Below are positions 32,971 to 44,269 of a stretch of DNA of 64,000 bases, piece by piece. Within the stretch, counting starts at the first letter, position 1. Every line of letters begins with the position of its first letter. Source of the stretch: Diphasiastrum complanatum (taxonomy: Eukaryota; Streptophyta; Lycopodiopsida; Lycopodiales; Lycopodiaceae); NCBI GenBank assembly GCA_029204225.1, contig CM055104.1, forward strand, positions 51,886,294-51,950,293. The letters are read 5' to 3'. The translations under genes and the position numbers were made by a program. Under the pieces are notes generated by a model. It was not told the origin of the DNA and searched no databases. It saw only the letters and a program-made list of their open reading frames with translations.

Positions 32971-33870
32971 CATCCATTCCATAAGAGGGCCGACTAAAGA
33001 TCTTCAAATGCTCCATCCTTGGCTTCTTACCAAAAATAACTTCAAATGAACTCTTAGCATCCAAGTCTTCATTTGAGTACCTATTGCAAACAAATTAAGC
33101 ACACATCAAAGATTCACCCCAAAATGACTTAGGAATATTTGCATTTACCCTCATGGATTTAGCTCTCTAAAAAAGATTGATCTTCCTTTCTTCCATACTA
33201 TGTAGGACCTTTGAGTTTGAAGCTTTCTAAGAGTTAGTACCCTTGATGTAGACTTAGATTCATAAAGCTTTTTCAAAGCTTCCCAAGCCTCACTTGATGA
33301 AGTACACTTACCAACTTCCTTGAGAAGTTCATTTGTAAGATTCATCTTTATCACATGTAGAGCTTTCTTTGTTCTCTTGTCATATCTCAATTGTTCTTGA
33401 GGTGCCAAAGGTATTTCCTCCACACCTTTAACAATGTCCATCAAATCATTCATCTCAAGGAGAGACTCCATTCTCACCTTCCAAGTAGAATAATTTGTTG
33501 ATGTAATCCTATCATTGCCTTCCAACATGAAGCCACTTGATGTTGCCATGTTGCAATGACTTGATCTTCTTTTTCAACCTGTTCCAATGCACAAAGCACT
33601 CTTTTGAATGTCAACAAATGAACTCAAGAAGAAATCACAAAGATATGAAACCTCTCAAATCTCTTTTGTGCACCAAACCTAACAAAATCAACACATGGAA
33701 TGGAAGAGAAATGATCAACCTACAATCTTGTGAACTTTTGTACTTTCTATGATTGAAATACACTCTTGAAAGTTCAGCAACTTCAAACACAAGAGATCCA
33801 TAGGGTTTCTACAAAAGTACAAAAAATTGAATCATTCATTTTCTATATGCAAATGCTACAAAATTGAGAT
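32971..33870 (-). mobile_element. Copia fragment: leader, gag start and integrase piece
   Basis: A leader (33550-33870) resembles the leader of the Copia at 58093-58640. After it the minus strand encodes a gag start MATSSGFMLEGNDRITSTNY with TKKALHVIKMNLTNELLKEV (33549-33190). Integrase sequence (MRVNANIPKSFWGES-like, 33150-32980) follows directly. Gag C-terminus, protease and the first part of integrase are missing, so the copy is internally deleted. Same family as the Copia at 56290-59308. Confidence 0.75.
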
Positions 33871-34164
33871 AGACTCTTGAAGAATTCAATAAGACATATT
33901 CAATGCAATTGAATTCATTTTAATAATCTACATTGTAAATGTGGAGATGAAAATTGGATTGGCAATATTGATGACAAGATATCCACCATAGGTTATATGT
34001 ATTAGGTTGGAGATGAAATTTCTCCCAGTCCAACAAGAAACAAGATATCATTATCTTATCCATGACAAAAGCTAAGGATAAAGCTTTCAGAAGTGCAACA
34101 AATAAAGCAATCTAGGCTCAGACAAATCTTGATGAGAATTGGGATACCATGAGCACATGAATCA
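33871..34164. other. No gene recognised
   Basis: Junction DNA between oppositely oriented Copia pieces. Nothing supportable. Confidence 0.3.
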
Positions 34165-34414
34165 TTTTGTACAGTGATAGTTAAAGTGGAATCCAACTAG
34201 CAAGAAACCCTATAGACCATCCTCAAACAGAACACAATACAGTGAAGTATCACTTCATTTGTGAGAGATTTTTAATTAAAGATATTGACATACAACATTG
34301 CAGGAGTGAAGACCAAGTAGTGCATATCTTCACCAAACCTCTATGTAAAGATAAACTTGAAGTGTTTAGGAACAAATTCTCTATAGTTAAAGTTAACTAT
34401 ATTTTGAGGGAGAG
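34165..34414 (+). mobile_element. Copia RNase H C-terminal fragment
   Basis: The + strand encodes KYHFICERFLIKDIDIQHC, then VHIFTKPLCKDKLEVFRNKF and a short tail. This is the end of a Copia polyprotein (the family motif is DIFTKPL). It is followed by GAGGGAGAG (34406-34414), a polypurine tract. Confidence 0.8.
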
Positions 34415-35290
34415 TGTTAGAAGTAGAACTCTAGTTAGATATAATTAGTACTTATATGAAACTAAGTCAGTTTATGGTTACAATTGGACCCGCTGAATAG
34501 TGACACCGTATAACTTCTCAGCTTGATATGATGATCAAGCATGAAGGTTTGAAAGTAGCAAGGTCGTAACTCATTGAAATCCGTTTTATAGTTTTATGTG
34601 TAATATTAAAGATATGGTTCCCCAAAAGGATCGAAATAATCAATTCTTGCCAGCGCAAATCATGCAAAGTTGATTGTATGAGAAGGGTAGATGAATTGGA
34701 ATTGTCATGTTGTTTGATATTAGATGTGAATCAATTACACAAGCAATATCGTTATTCTTCATATGGTTTCCATGTTACGTACTCTCTGAATCGATTCAGT
34801 AGATAAGCAAGGATGCTAATGACTCGGAGACTCAACACCTCCTCTCATCCTACTTTCATAATCAGTGAACACATAATTGCACTTACTCAACAACTTCTCT
34901 CTATTTCATTTCAAATAAAAATGATAGTATAAGAGCTCTTTATAGCCACACAACTGCCCGTTACATCGTCTAACCACTATAATTGTAGCAACTGGTATAA
35001 CCGTCACAATACAGATCAGAATAGAAAATCAATCTTGCGTTAGATTAAAGTTTGATCTCGATCAAATCGATTATCGACCCTATATCAGAATATACCTAAG
35101 CTATTCATGTGTCATTCTTTTCTAATAGAACAAACTAACTGGCATCATTAGTAACTGTTTACATAACAAAAGATCAAAATAAAAGGTAATGCACTTTAGC
35201 ATGTTATCACATGTCCTTGCCCTCAAATTCAACAGGTCCTCCTGATGTGGATGAACTGCAATAATGCGCTCCTGTCAAATATATGTTAAA
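34415..35290 (+). mobile_element. Copia LTR followed by primer-site-like motif
   Basis: The LTR starts TGTTAGAAGTAGAAC at 34415 right after the polypurine tract. A promoter-like run CTCTTTATAGCC lies near 34940. TGGCATCAGAG at 35293-35303 resembles the Copia primer-binding site TGGTATCAGAG, which normally follows a 5' LTR. The right LTR boundary is therefore placed near 35290 but no clean CA end is seen. An LTR with a polypurine tract on the left and a primer site on the right suggests a tandem or recombined arrangement. Confidence 0.5.
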
Positions 35291-35639
35291 ACTGGCATCA
35301 GAGTAGTTAGGCTTACACCATTGATGTAATCGGTACAAGAACTCGCACTCGATATTACAAAATGGCGACCAATCTTTGCTATCTCATATTTTGTTCTGGA
35401 TTATTTCCACATACATACCGGCCTGCCGAGATCTCAGCTGCTTATGCAAAAACAAGTATTTATTTAGTCAAAGGCCAATAGTCGATCCTTCCATATAATA
35501 ACTGGACACTTATTAATGTCGTGGCCAAAATATTAGCCAAGTCGTCTCGTTTATATGTAATTCATTTCCTATGTGCCGGATGAATTTCATGTTTATGTAT
35601 GCATTCTTTCATATCTCCAAAGCATTCAATATATTTTTC

Positions 35640-35939
35640 TTCCCATTTTATGTATATTGAATAAACATGGGATAATGGAAGTCAACCAACTGATCATTCA
35701 ACCTTTCTTTAAGTTTAGGCCTAAGTTTATTTGAATTACCATATTTGAGAAGTGAGAGAAAGTTTGGAGGGAGAGTTTGAGCCAATTCAAATTGGTCAAT
35801 TTAGATGCATTGAATCTAGTCCATTTACATCTAGGGTTTGGAATAGATCTAGAACTTTCTATTTGTTGATAAGCTTGGACAAGTACATCCAAATAGGTCA
35901 TGGACCTGTTATATATAGTGTACAAGCGTGGAAAGAGAT

Positions 35940-36015
<76 letters not shown>

Positions 36016-36250
36016 TCAGGCTTATAGAAGTGATCTCTTTGGGTTTCTATACTCATTGGTGCATTGTCTTGTTGATATCTTGAATCCTTGTGTGTAGAAT
36101 GCTATCCACACGTGTGAAAGGTGCTGTGGTACAGCCATTGTACGAAAAGCAACAATAATTTATCATTAATATGCTATTTTTTTTCAAGTTCTTATTGAGT
36201 TTCTAGCTTCTATAATTGGTAGATGCTAGATTTCTACATTGTTAATGGTG
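35640..36250 (+). mobile_element. Diverged Copia LTR with CT/AC microsatellite
   Basis: The order of blocks (purine-rich GAAAGTTTGG, GAGTTTGAG..AATTCAAATTGG, GCATTGAATCTAG, CAAATAGGTCATGGACCTG, TATATATAG, then TCTATACTCATTGGTGCA, GTGTAGAATG, CACACGTGTGAAA, GCAACAATAATTTATCATT) matches the LTR at 54439-55080. This copy is older and its R region is expanded by (CT)n(AC)n at about 35941-36014. No coding sequence is attached. Confidence 0.65.
35941..36014. repeat. (CT)n(AC)n compound microsatellite
   Basis: About 17 bp of CT followed by about 56 bp of AC, inside the diverged LTR at 35640-36250. Confidence 0.97.
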
Positions 36251-38254
36251 CTAGATTTGTTTCTTTAGTAGAAAAGAATGCATGCATCTCTGTATTGCTT
36301 TTGTAACTGATAGAAATTGTTTGAGAATTCAATACTTTATTTTTGGCTATGTAATCACTTAGTATATAGCGAAAGTTAGTTGCTAAAGATTGAACGTGAT
36401 TTCCATCACTACTGCTTTGTTCAATTTTTGATAGGCGTAGTCATGCATTGGAAGTAGGAAGTTTCCACATTCCATTATTTACCTATTTCCGACAATTTTG
36501 GTAGTGATTTTAAGGTGAAAAATTGACCAACTAGTCACCTACTAGGCACGACTCTAGGAATTAGGCTAGGGTTACAAATTAGGGCCAAGTTAACTTCCTT
36601 ATTACATGTTGGAAATCCACCTAATTCCACAAAGGAAGTCACTTTTGCTATTTATTCCAAGCTCCCATAGTGAGAAGATAGATTATTTTTGGAGCTCATT
36701 GGCAATCTCGAGATACTCCACATTGTACATTGAGTTTTTGTGATCCAAATGCAACAAAATCAATTTGTACTTGTTTCTCAGCTTGCAGGCCGTACTACAG
36801 CCTACAGTACACATGTTCCAAGTCGGATTTAGTGATTGATCATAGATTATGAGGCCAAAAACGTTGTTAGCTTCTAAATCATGACAAGATTCATGATGCA
36901 CAATTTTATTTTTTTGGGATGAAAGTTTTTTAAATAGGGTGACATATGTGCATGACATGTTGCAAATATCACACGATGTAAAGAGAATTAGATTATAGTG
37001 TAGCAAGGTATGAGATTTATGGAATGCCAAAAGCTTCGAGCTATTATAGACACAAGATAACCTACAATGAAGGGTCAAGAAAGTCAATGCATGAAAAAGC
37101 ACAAACTATTTGTCGAGCCTAGAAATATGTTCAAATGGCCTTGGCTATAGATGCATTTGTGGAAATAATGTTGAGAGCAAATGCCTTACAAAATATAACT
37201 ATAGAGATGGGAGGATGACATGTTCAACTTACAATGCTAGCTATTTACAAACAACGAGATCGTCCATCCTGGGCAACGCGTATTTATTTTTAACTGTAAG
37301 CTTGTTCAGACCCTTGTAATGAGGGCACTAATGATATACTGAAAGAGGTCAATGAGACACTAAAGAATATGAGCTTCAAATGGCTATCACCTATGTACAT
37401 TTAGCTGCTATCGAAGGAGATTTTATGAGCATGTAACTTTATCACAAACAAGCACATTTTAGAAAGAGACACGTGCTTGAGCAAATGATTTGCAAGAACT
37501 TGTACTATGCATGGAGATTGAAATTTGAAAGTGAATCTGAATATTATATGTGCATGATTCATGACAAAATGGTTCAAATAAGACTAGTCCTTTACAAATA
37601 CAACTAACTTTCAATTCCTTGAATAGAGTATTTCAACTACTAGTGCTTACAATCATTTTGGCTACAAGCTTTTGGCCAAATGGTCCAAACTTCATAATTG
37701 GTTCAATCACAAAATGTTTAAAAGAGGAAATATGAGATCTCAAGTGTTACCATGGATTAGCCTATTATTGATTTCTCAAAAGTGCTAAGATGTGCATCAC
37801 CCTTTGAAAATGAAAGTTGATGCCAATGTAGTATGATTGGTTATTTGACAAACAACATGAGCAACAATGGTCAACTCAAGTATTTGCTTAGAAACCTTCT
37901 TCTACGATTAGACACTTGTGGTAGTAAAAATAAAACCACATATGTTTTTGCTTTTCTCTCTCTACCCATGGTTGTAGGAGTATTTAAGGTAGTGCACCTT
38001 GGATTTTTTATGTAGGTCTTTTGTATATCGATGGTTTTCTCATTCTTCATTAATGAAAAAGGTTTCCAAACATGCTTAAGTTTAAACATTCCATTAGACA
38101 TAAGTTTATCTAAAAGGTAACAAGTCCAACCATCTATTACAATAAGAAAGGTATCCCAATTGTATTCAAAAGCCAACTCAAAATGCATTCCAAAAGGTAA
38201 CATAGGAAAAGACAAGTCATTTGTGAAAATTTGAAAACATAGTAGTCGATAAAC
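36251..38254. other. No gene recognised
   Basis: Two kilobases of AT-rich DNA. Frames of up to 139 codons exist (36683-37102, minus) but show no domain. No LTR, TIR or host exon is supported. Confidence 0.4.
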
Positions 38255-38560
38255 CAAACAAATGGCATAGCAATAAACCAACCAAATGGCATAGCAATGA
38301 CCCTAGTGACAATGGTACTGACCCTTGATTGTTGTCTAAATCAACATCGCTATTCATTGACCATTGTGCCATGTGGTGAGATGATGACAAACACAATGCA
38401 TTATTGTCTGGAAAATGAAAATGTTCATTAGTGTTTGGAATTGGCAACCAACCATAAAATGAATGTTCACTAGGGAAAATATAGGTGACAATGTTCATTA
38501 GTGTTTGGAATTGGCAACCAACCATAAAATGATTGTTCAACAATGGAAAGTATAGGAAAA
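38255..38560. repeat. Two short tandem duplications
   Basis: A roughly 24-bp unit, ACCAAMCAAATGGCATAGCA, occurs twice at about 38255-38302. A 70-bp unit starting ATGTTCATTAGTGTTTGGAA occurs at 38421-38490 and 38491-38560 with the first 47 bp identical. Confidence 0.9.
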
Positions 38561-39333
38561 CCTGCTTAGATAAGACAAAAAAACCTTGTTCTTCTAGACA
38601 TACTTTGACAAATACGCACAAGATCCAACATAGGATCTTCTAAAATATCACAATGCCTCCATGTCTTCCAAATAATTGATCACTAGAAATTGCATGCTTG
38701 GCGAAATATATTAATAATTTCAACCGTTTTAATTTCAAAATACATGAAATTCTTCAAGCTCATTATGATACTTTAAGAGACAATAGATTGAACATTATGA
38801 TACTTTAAGAAACACAGTTCAAATATTCTGAAGGTCTTTCTTGTGAGAGCCCAAGTTCGCACTGAACATGGTAAAAGTTACGTGTAGCAAATACAAGACT
38901 AATAAGGTAAGGTAAGCGGTGGTGGTTTAGCCCAAGGAAATATTTAATACTAGAAAGTATTTGAACCTGAATTTTTTCAATAACAAGAAATAAGCAATTA
39001 TATAGCCAATCAAGGTATTTCAGTTTATTTTGTCCGCATTCGCACCAGTTATGATTAACACAAATTCGGTGGTCGGAGGATTTTAAGCACAAGAGTTTCG
39101 AGTTGAAAGATGTAGAGGGCAACAATTAAAAAAAAAATCGACGAGATATAAGTGTGCAAGGGTCCCAACTTCCAAGTGCAGTTCCTGCAATGGCCCTAAT
39201 TTTTAGGTCACTCACTTGAATGACGTGGCTAAGATGGCATAAAGAGACTGGGTAGTAGTTATTTGACAGTTACAGACCTTTATGAGAGAGCGACAGCTCC
39301 GTACTACTGGCACACTACGATAGTCAGCCCGCC
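38561..39333. other. Spacer upstream of hydrolase gene
   Basis: No gene or repeat family is recognised. It forms the distal upstream region of the alpha/beta-hydrolase gene. Confidence 0.4.
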
Positions 39334-39560
39334 GCCGTTGGATAATCTAACAGCCTTCAGATCTTGCCACGTGCTAAACGATTACCGCCCAAATATTTGC
39401 GGCGGTGACGCGTGGCTAGCATCCCAGTGGCAGATTTAATATAATTCTGAGATCCTCACCGTTGGATCATTTTAAAGATATTACGATTTTGCCACGTGCC
39501 AGAAATGAACGGCTCAGAGATTTCCAAGTGGATATGTGACGCGTGGCTGACATCCAATGG
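39334..39560 (+). promoter_or_regulatory. Two G-box-bearing repeat units upstream of the hydrolase gene
   Basis: Two diverged head-to-tail units of about 100 bp, 124-131 bp apart, keep the same order of motifs. These are CCGTTGGAT (39335 and 39459), TTGCCACGTGC with a CACGTG G-box (39368-39373 and 39493-39498), and GTGACGCGTGGCT with ACGCGT (39408-39413 and 39539-39544). Between the motifs the units differ freely, which suggests the motifs are what is kept. G-boxes bind bZIP and bHLH factors in light, ABA and stress responses. The cluster lies about 250-460 bp before a TATA-like element and 1.1-1.3 kb before the hydrolase ATG, so it probably regulates that gene. A small transposon with these motifs is the alternative. 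Confidence 0.5.
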
Positions 39561-39792
39561 GTCTAGAGTAAAAGAGTCGGGTTGCCATTAAGAACCATGG
39601 GCATGGGGTAGGGAGAGATGGCGAGGAGATCCGAGAAAGGAATGGCGAGAGAGAGAGATGGCGAGGAAAAAGGAAGTAAAACAATGATGAAAGAAGATGT
39701 ACAGGAATGTGGGTTGTTGTCAGGGTATGGAGAAAAGTGGGCCACGTTTCTGCTTTTCTTTGATCACCACATTCTCAGTCATCATTCATTGA

Positions 39793-39835
39793 TATAAGAC
39801 CAGCAGAAAGTGGAAAAAGGGGGGGGGGGGGGGGG
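39793..39835 (+). promoter_or_regulatory. Candidate TATA element and 17-G run
   Basis: TATAAG (39793-39798) is a plausible core promoter for the hydrolase gene. It is followed by an uninterrupted 17-G tract at 39819-39835, which would fall at or just after the start of transcription and could fold as a G-quadruplex in DNA or 5' UTR. The start site itself is inferred, not seen. Confidence 0.4.
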
Positions 39836-40630
39836 ATGAGCTTCTCTTAGGTCCTAGACTGACAAGATTCAAAGGCAAGACCTGGAAAGCTCTTCCTGTG
39901 TTGGGTTTGCTGAGACTAGATGCTCAAACAACTGGGCTGTTGTACAGTTGTAGTATGCATTCACCTCTGCAGAAAAGTTGAAAAACTTTCGCTTGTGGGG
40001 TGATAAGAGGTTAGAGTTCTTGTAAGACTGATGGCTAAATTGATTTTTGATGTGTGGCTGTATCTTGTTGTTGTTAGATCGTTTTCAGAATGTTACCGGT
40101 AGAAAACTGACTATTATTCCCTTACTGGGCTGAAATCCAGCTGGGATTTGCAAGATAAATAAGTTACTCTTTTTCAACAGGAAAATGTGTTTTGCAGTTC
40201 ACTGTCTCTGAGTACCTGATTAGGCCTTTTGCTACTCTGCAAATCATTGAGTCCTTATATTTCGTTTGTTCATCCTCTTACTTCCACTGGAGCAAAATTT
40301 TTTACACTGTGAGTGATGCAAAGTTTTCGTCCTTCTATTGCAATTTGACAATGTTGAATCAGATGAGTATGTACGTGTAGAGCTGATCTTCAGATGATAT
40401 CTGTTAGGATGACATAAGTGAAGAGAGAAGAAATCTACTTTATGGAGTCGCAGGCTTTTTTCTTAATCTCCTTATTGTTTTGAGCGATCTCAGTGACCCA
40501 ATATAATAAATTTGCACAAAAGTGTTCAGATTTTGAGAAGAATCAGGACGCAGATTGTCTGTTGGGATATCTGTTGTTGCACCAATTACTAGAACATTGA
40601 TTTACTAAGTGCCTTGATGGGTTCTGACAG
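39836..40630 (+). other. Probable 5' UTR and first intron of hydrolase gene
   Basis: The first recognised coding exon begins immediately after an acceptor (TTCTGACAG, 40622-40630), so an upstream non-coding exon is likely. A possible donor CTTGTAAGAC lies near 40019-40028. No coding exon of the family is visible here. Confidence 0.45.
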
Positions 40631-40873
40631 ATGATACTCTGGTTGATACTTGCGGCCGTCATCTCATGGATATACTTGACTATCCAGCCACCTCGCCCAA
40701 GGATTTGCGGAAGCCCACATGGTCCCCCTGTAACAGCCCCTCGTGTACGATTGCGAGATGGAAGGCATATGGCATACAAGGAATCTGGTGTGCCAAAAGA
40801 TAAAGCAAAATACAAAGTCATAGCTGTACATGGATATGGTGGATCTCGTCATGAATGTTTCCCGGTTTCCGAG
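40631..40873 (+). CDS. Alpha/beta-hydrolase superfamily protein, coding exon 1
   Basis: Residues 1-81 of a predicted 342-aa protein. The ATG at 40631 follows directly on a splice acceptor. I chose it because the family starts with a short hydrophobic segment (residues 2-18 here, MILWLILAAVISWIYL) before the conserved PPRPRICGSPHGPPVTAPR. A single N-terminal membrane anchor or signal segment is thus likely. RLRDGRHMAYKESGVPKDKA (40-59) and the oxyanion-hole motif HGYGGSRHE (67-75) are clear hallmarks of a plant alpha/beta-hydrolase family of unsettled substrate, present in several Arabidopsis paralogues. The donor is GAG|GTAGTA at 40874, phase 0. Confidence 0.88.
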
Positions 40874-41267
40874 GTAGTATATCGCACACATCACCATTTG
40901 AGAAATCATGAGGTATCAAAGGTGCAATTTGACATAGATGCAATGAACTCCTTGTGGGTCATGACGTTTACAGAGAAAGAGGCTCATATCTGCTTCATAA
41001 GTGCAGAGTTGATCACATCAAGCTCCATGTTATTTATGCTTCAGTCACAAATCAAAATTAATCTTTACTGTTGTTGCACTTAGCAGAAACTCACTGGTTT
41101 GGATAATTTCCTTCTGTTCTCATGAAATCAGAGTCTTATCCTTGAGACTTATTTTCTATACACAATATTTCAGTCAATTGTTTTGAAATTTCAAAGGTTC
41201 CCTTAGACTTTGATGCATGCAAAACGTGATATATGATCAGGATCTTATGCTGCAAGATCTGTTGCAG

Positions 41268-41479
41268 GCACTTTTGACAGAGTCAAGTGTTTACCTCCTG
41301 AGCTTTGACAGAGCTGGATATGGGCAAAGTGACCCTTTTCCGAAGCGCACAATCAAGTCTGACGCTCTTGACATTGAAGATTTAGCAGATCAACTGGAAT
41401 TGGGGAAGAAATTTTACCTTGTGGCAGTTTCTATAGGAGGATATTCTGCATGGGGATGTCTCAAATATATTCCCCACAG
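41268..41479 (+). CDS. Alpha/beta-hydrolase superfamily protein, coding exon 2
   Basis: Residues 82-152. The start was set after TTGCAG at 41267 because this gives phase 0 and keeps the family spacing between the HG motif and LSFDRAGYGQSDP (93-104). Other AG sites 10-30 bp upstream would add residues the family lacks. DIEDLADQLELG (116-127) leads to the nucleophile elbow V-A-V-S-I-G-G with Ser136 as predicted nucleophile. The usual Gly two residues before the Ser is Ala134 here. WGCLKYIPHR closes the exon. The donor is AG|GTGATA, phase 2. Confidence 0.87.
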
Positions 41480-42371
41480 GTGATATTCTGCCTTTCAAAC
41501 GGTTCCTTTTCACGTGGTGCAAAGCCTTTTTGTAGACTTTAGACTTTGGAAGGAATTGACAGTCTCGCAGACCATTTAAAAAATTTAATCTGTAGGAAAA
41601 CTTGGAAGGTATTTTCTCTTTTCTGCCTATCCAGCTCGATCTTTCCGCTGCACTGTTTCTACAAAATTTCGGTAACTAATTATTAGGGTTCCTGAATTGC
41701 CAAGCTCTCCTCCACAATCTGCTTAAGCTAGCTTCCAAGAAAATTTAGCCAGTCCACTGATCTACTGTCAAATAGATTTTTCAGATCAATTGCATTATGA
41801 GTACTTGAAGATGCTTTTCACCAGATCTTGCACGTCCTTGCTTTGTGCTCTCCCCTCCTATATGGAACTAGCAAAGGTATAGAAAGACCTTTGTTTTTTT
41901 TCTTATTTCAGTTATTTTGGATTCTTGTGACTGTCCTTTGACGAGACCCGAGCTGCATGCTTTTCAGAAAAATCCCTTCTCAGCTTTTTGTTGGGCAATC
42001 TATCACTTAATTAAATTAAAATTTGTTTTATTTTTACATCACATGGATCTCGCGAAATATTGTGGTGGATGTCCTCCATCAATTTGACAATTGATTAAAT
42101 TTACCAGAGGTCCAGTATTCAAAGCTTCAACCGGGCCAGTGGCCGTATAAGTAGCGTTTGTGTGTAGACAATGGTTGGAGGAGTTTGATCGCTTCTGTAC
42201 ATTTTCATATCAGTCTGCAGGATACGTGATGTTTTTCTATATCTTGCATTTCGTGTAGTTATTGTTAAAAGAAAAGCCTAACCTTTTCCTTGTACATTAC
42301 TACCGGTTTTACCTTCGTTCAACAATCACTTATTCTGTATATAAGCTAGTTGGATGGTGGCCTTTGCTCAG

Positions 42372-42636
42372 GCTTGCTGGGGTCGCAATGCTGGCACCTG
42401 TGACAAACTTCTGGTGGTCTGGAATACCAGCTGAAGAGGCCCGTAGAGCCATGAATACTCAGAGTATTGGCGATCGGTTGGCTTTGAGAGTTGCTCATTA
42501 TGCTCCATGGCTTCTACATTGGTGGATGACTCAGCAGTGGTTTCCAAAATCAAGTACAGTGGAGGGTTCACCAAGCCATGAAAATGAAATGGATCGTGAA
42601 ATCAGGGCAAAGCTAGAAAGGGAGATTGATCCCAAG
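42372..42636 (+). CDS. Alpha/beta-hydrolase superfamily protein, coding exon 3
   Basis: Residues 152-240, joined in phase 2 after TTTGCTCAG. RLAGVAMLAPVTNFWWSGIP (152-171) is the strand after the nucleophile elbow. The cap region that shapes the substrate pocket follows, with the family-typical RVAHYAPWLLHWWMTQQWFP (191-210). A charged stretch rich in Glu and Lys ends the exon. The donor is AAG|GTAACT, phase 0. The intron before this exon (41480-42371, 892 bp) holds nothing recognisable. Confidence 0.88.
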
Positions 42637-42804
42637 GTAACTCTTTGCTTTTATAAGAATCTCACTTCTGAGTTTTGATCAATTCCTTATTGTTTTATGA
42701 AATGCAAAGGTTTATGTGTACCATCTTGGTGTTTTTGCTGAAAATGTTTTTGATTCGGTTTGATCTCCTGGTTAATAAGGGGTTCCTGATCACCATTGCT
42801 GCAG

Positions 42805-43113
42805 ATTAAGCAAGAAGCATCACAACAAGGTGTGTTTGAATGCATGCATAGAGATATGCTAATTGAATTTGGCACATGGGAATTTGATCCTGGAGATTTA
42901 GAAAATCCTTTTGAGGGTGGTGATGGGTCTGTGCATATATGGCAAGGATCAGAAGACTACTTGGTACCAGTCATTTTGCAGCGCTATATTCATAGAAGAT
43001 TGCCATGGGTTTGTTATCATGAGCTTCCTCATACTGGTCATGCTCTTAATCGTATTGAAGGTTTGCCAGAGAGAATTCTAAAGACATTGCTTCTTGGGGA
43101 AGACACAGGCTAA
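42805..43113 (+). CDS. Alpha/beta-hydrolase superfamily protein, last coding exon
   Basis: Residues 241-342 and the TAA stop, after GCTGCAG. It carries HRDMLIEFGTWEFDPGDLEN (255-274), then SVHIWQGSEDYLVPVILQRY (282-301) with the predicted catalytic acid Asp291. YHELPHTGHAL (311-321) holds the catalytic His319. With Ser136 the triad is complete, so an active hydrolase is likely, though its substrate cannot be read from sequence. The assembled coding length (1029 nt, 342 aa) is normal for the family, and all four exons join without breaks. Confidence 0.9.
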   Translation: MKQEASQQGVFECMHRDMLIEFGTWEFDPGDLENPFEGGDGSVHIWQGSEDYLVPVILQRYIHRRLPWVCYHELPHTGHALNRIEGLPERILKTLLLGEDTG

Positions 43114-43851
43114 ACATGTTGCTTGTACTAGCAAAATTGCTCCTCTTGTAAGTGTCAAGGGTGCCAATTAAATGTTGATTGAAGAACTAAACCTCAGCCA
43201 ATATAGGTTGAGCTACCAAAAAGGATGCCAAGGATATGGAAACAGGCCTTTTCCAAGAAGATTAGTTAACTATGTTCAGAGCCTTTGATGCTTCTGACTA
43301 CATAATGGCTTTTAGAAGAACAAACTGCTATGGAGAAAGCTTGACTATAAAACATGCCACTTTATTGGCACAAATACAGTTGATAAGGAGGAGATATTCA
43401 CCTACATGTAATGTGATGATTGAGAGCTTATTGCCATTTGATGCTTTCCCCTTAGTGGAGAATTTTGTAATTTTAAGCCATTGGGACGAAATACTCCTTG
43501 GTTGTCAATACAAGAATTGGCCAACATTCAGGGAGTTTCTTGTTTCTTGTGATCTTGTGGAAGAAAACTATCTAATATTCGTATTGGGTTGTCTTCATTT
43601 ACAACTTACCGTCACCTTGAACTTTTCTTACTTTTTTCCTATGTATGATTAACATAAACATGATTTGCACAATTTAAACTTGGCTCATTTTCTTGATGAC
43701 CAATGAGCATTGAGCACCCGCCCCATCTATTTAAATGTCTAGATCTAGAGTCTAGACAAATAATGGTAGTGTAGCCACAGTTTGTGCGGTTGCAATTATA
43801 GTGATTGTACTCACGAGGTGGATTAGGATATTGTTGCAAAGACATGTGGAA
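43114..43851 (+). other. 3' flank of hydrolase gene
   Basis: Contains the 3' UTR of the hydrolase, whose end I cannot fix. A 126-codon open frame at 43272-43652 has no recognisable domain and begins within the probable UTR, so I do not call it a gene. Confidence 0.45.
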
Positions 43852-43997
43852 TGCAAGAATTTATGGTACAATTCAAGTCCATGCGGAATGCAAGAATTGA
43901 TGACTACAATTAACTCTCTACCTTTGCAAGAATTGATGGTACAATTCAAGTCCATGGGAAATGCAAGAATTGATGACTACAATTAACTCTCTACCTT
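43852..43997. repeat. 73-bp tandem duplication
   Basis: Two copies (43852-43924, 43925-43997) of a unit that itself contains TGCAAGAATTKATG twice. They differ at about four positions. A recent local duplication. Confidence 0.92.
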
Positions 43998-44029
43998 GTA
44001 GTTCAATTTTTACAACCTTACAATTCTAC

Positions 44030-44269
44030 GGTCACCCTCCGAGGCCATTTTGCCAGGGAAGGGCCTTTAGCTGAGGGTGGAAGTTCAGGGCGGAAGCCCC
44101 TTCCCACGGAGGAATGGGACGAGGAGGTGACCTTCTGCGCCGTGAACTTTTTCTTTTTTTGTTCTTATTGTTGGTCATAATTTTTTTTTACATGCACCTT
44201 CCACGTGAAAGGTCATGTGAAAAAAAGTAAATTTTTTGTACATGCACTTGCATTTGGAAGGTGTATGTA
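44030..44269. repeat. Two adjacent short inverted repeats
   Basis: GGTCACCCTCC (44030-44040) pairs with GGAGGTGACC (about 44123-44132) around a GC-rich spacer. TACATGCACCTTCCA (44189-44203) pairs with TGGAAGGTGTATGTA (44255-44269) at 14 of 15 positions. Each could be a small hairpin or a decayed MITE. T and A homopolymers surround the second. Confidence 0.6.

Noticed and set aside
36683-37102. 139-codon minus-strand frame
   Set aside because: Cys/His/Leu-rich peptide without any recognisable motif in AT-rich DNA. Length is within chance for 2 kb of spacer.
41217-41267. Longer version of hydrolase exon 2 starting upstream of 41268
   Set aside because: An acceptor at about 41240 would keep the frame but adds nine residues where related proteins have none. 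The TTGCAG at 41267 fits the family spacing.
43272-43652. 126-codon frame downstream of the hydrolase
   Set aside because: It starts in the likely 3' UTR, has no domain and no sign of a promoter of its own.
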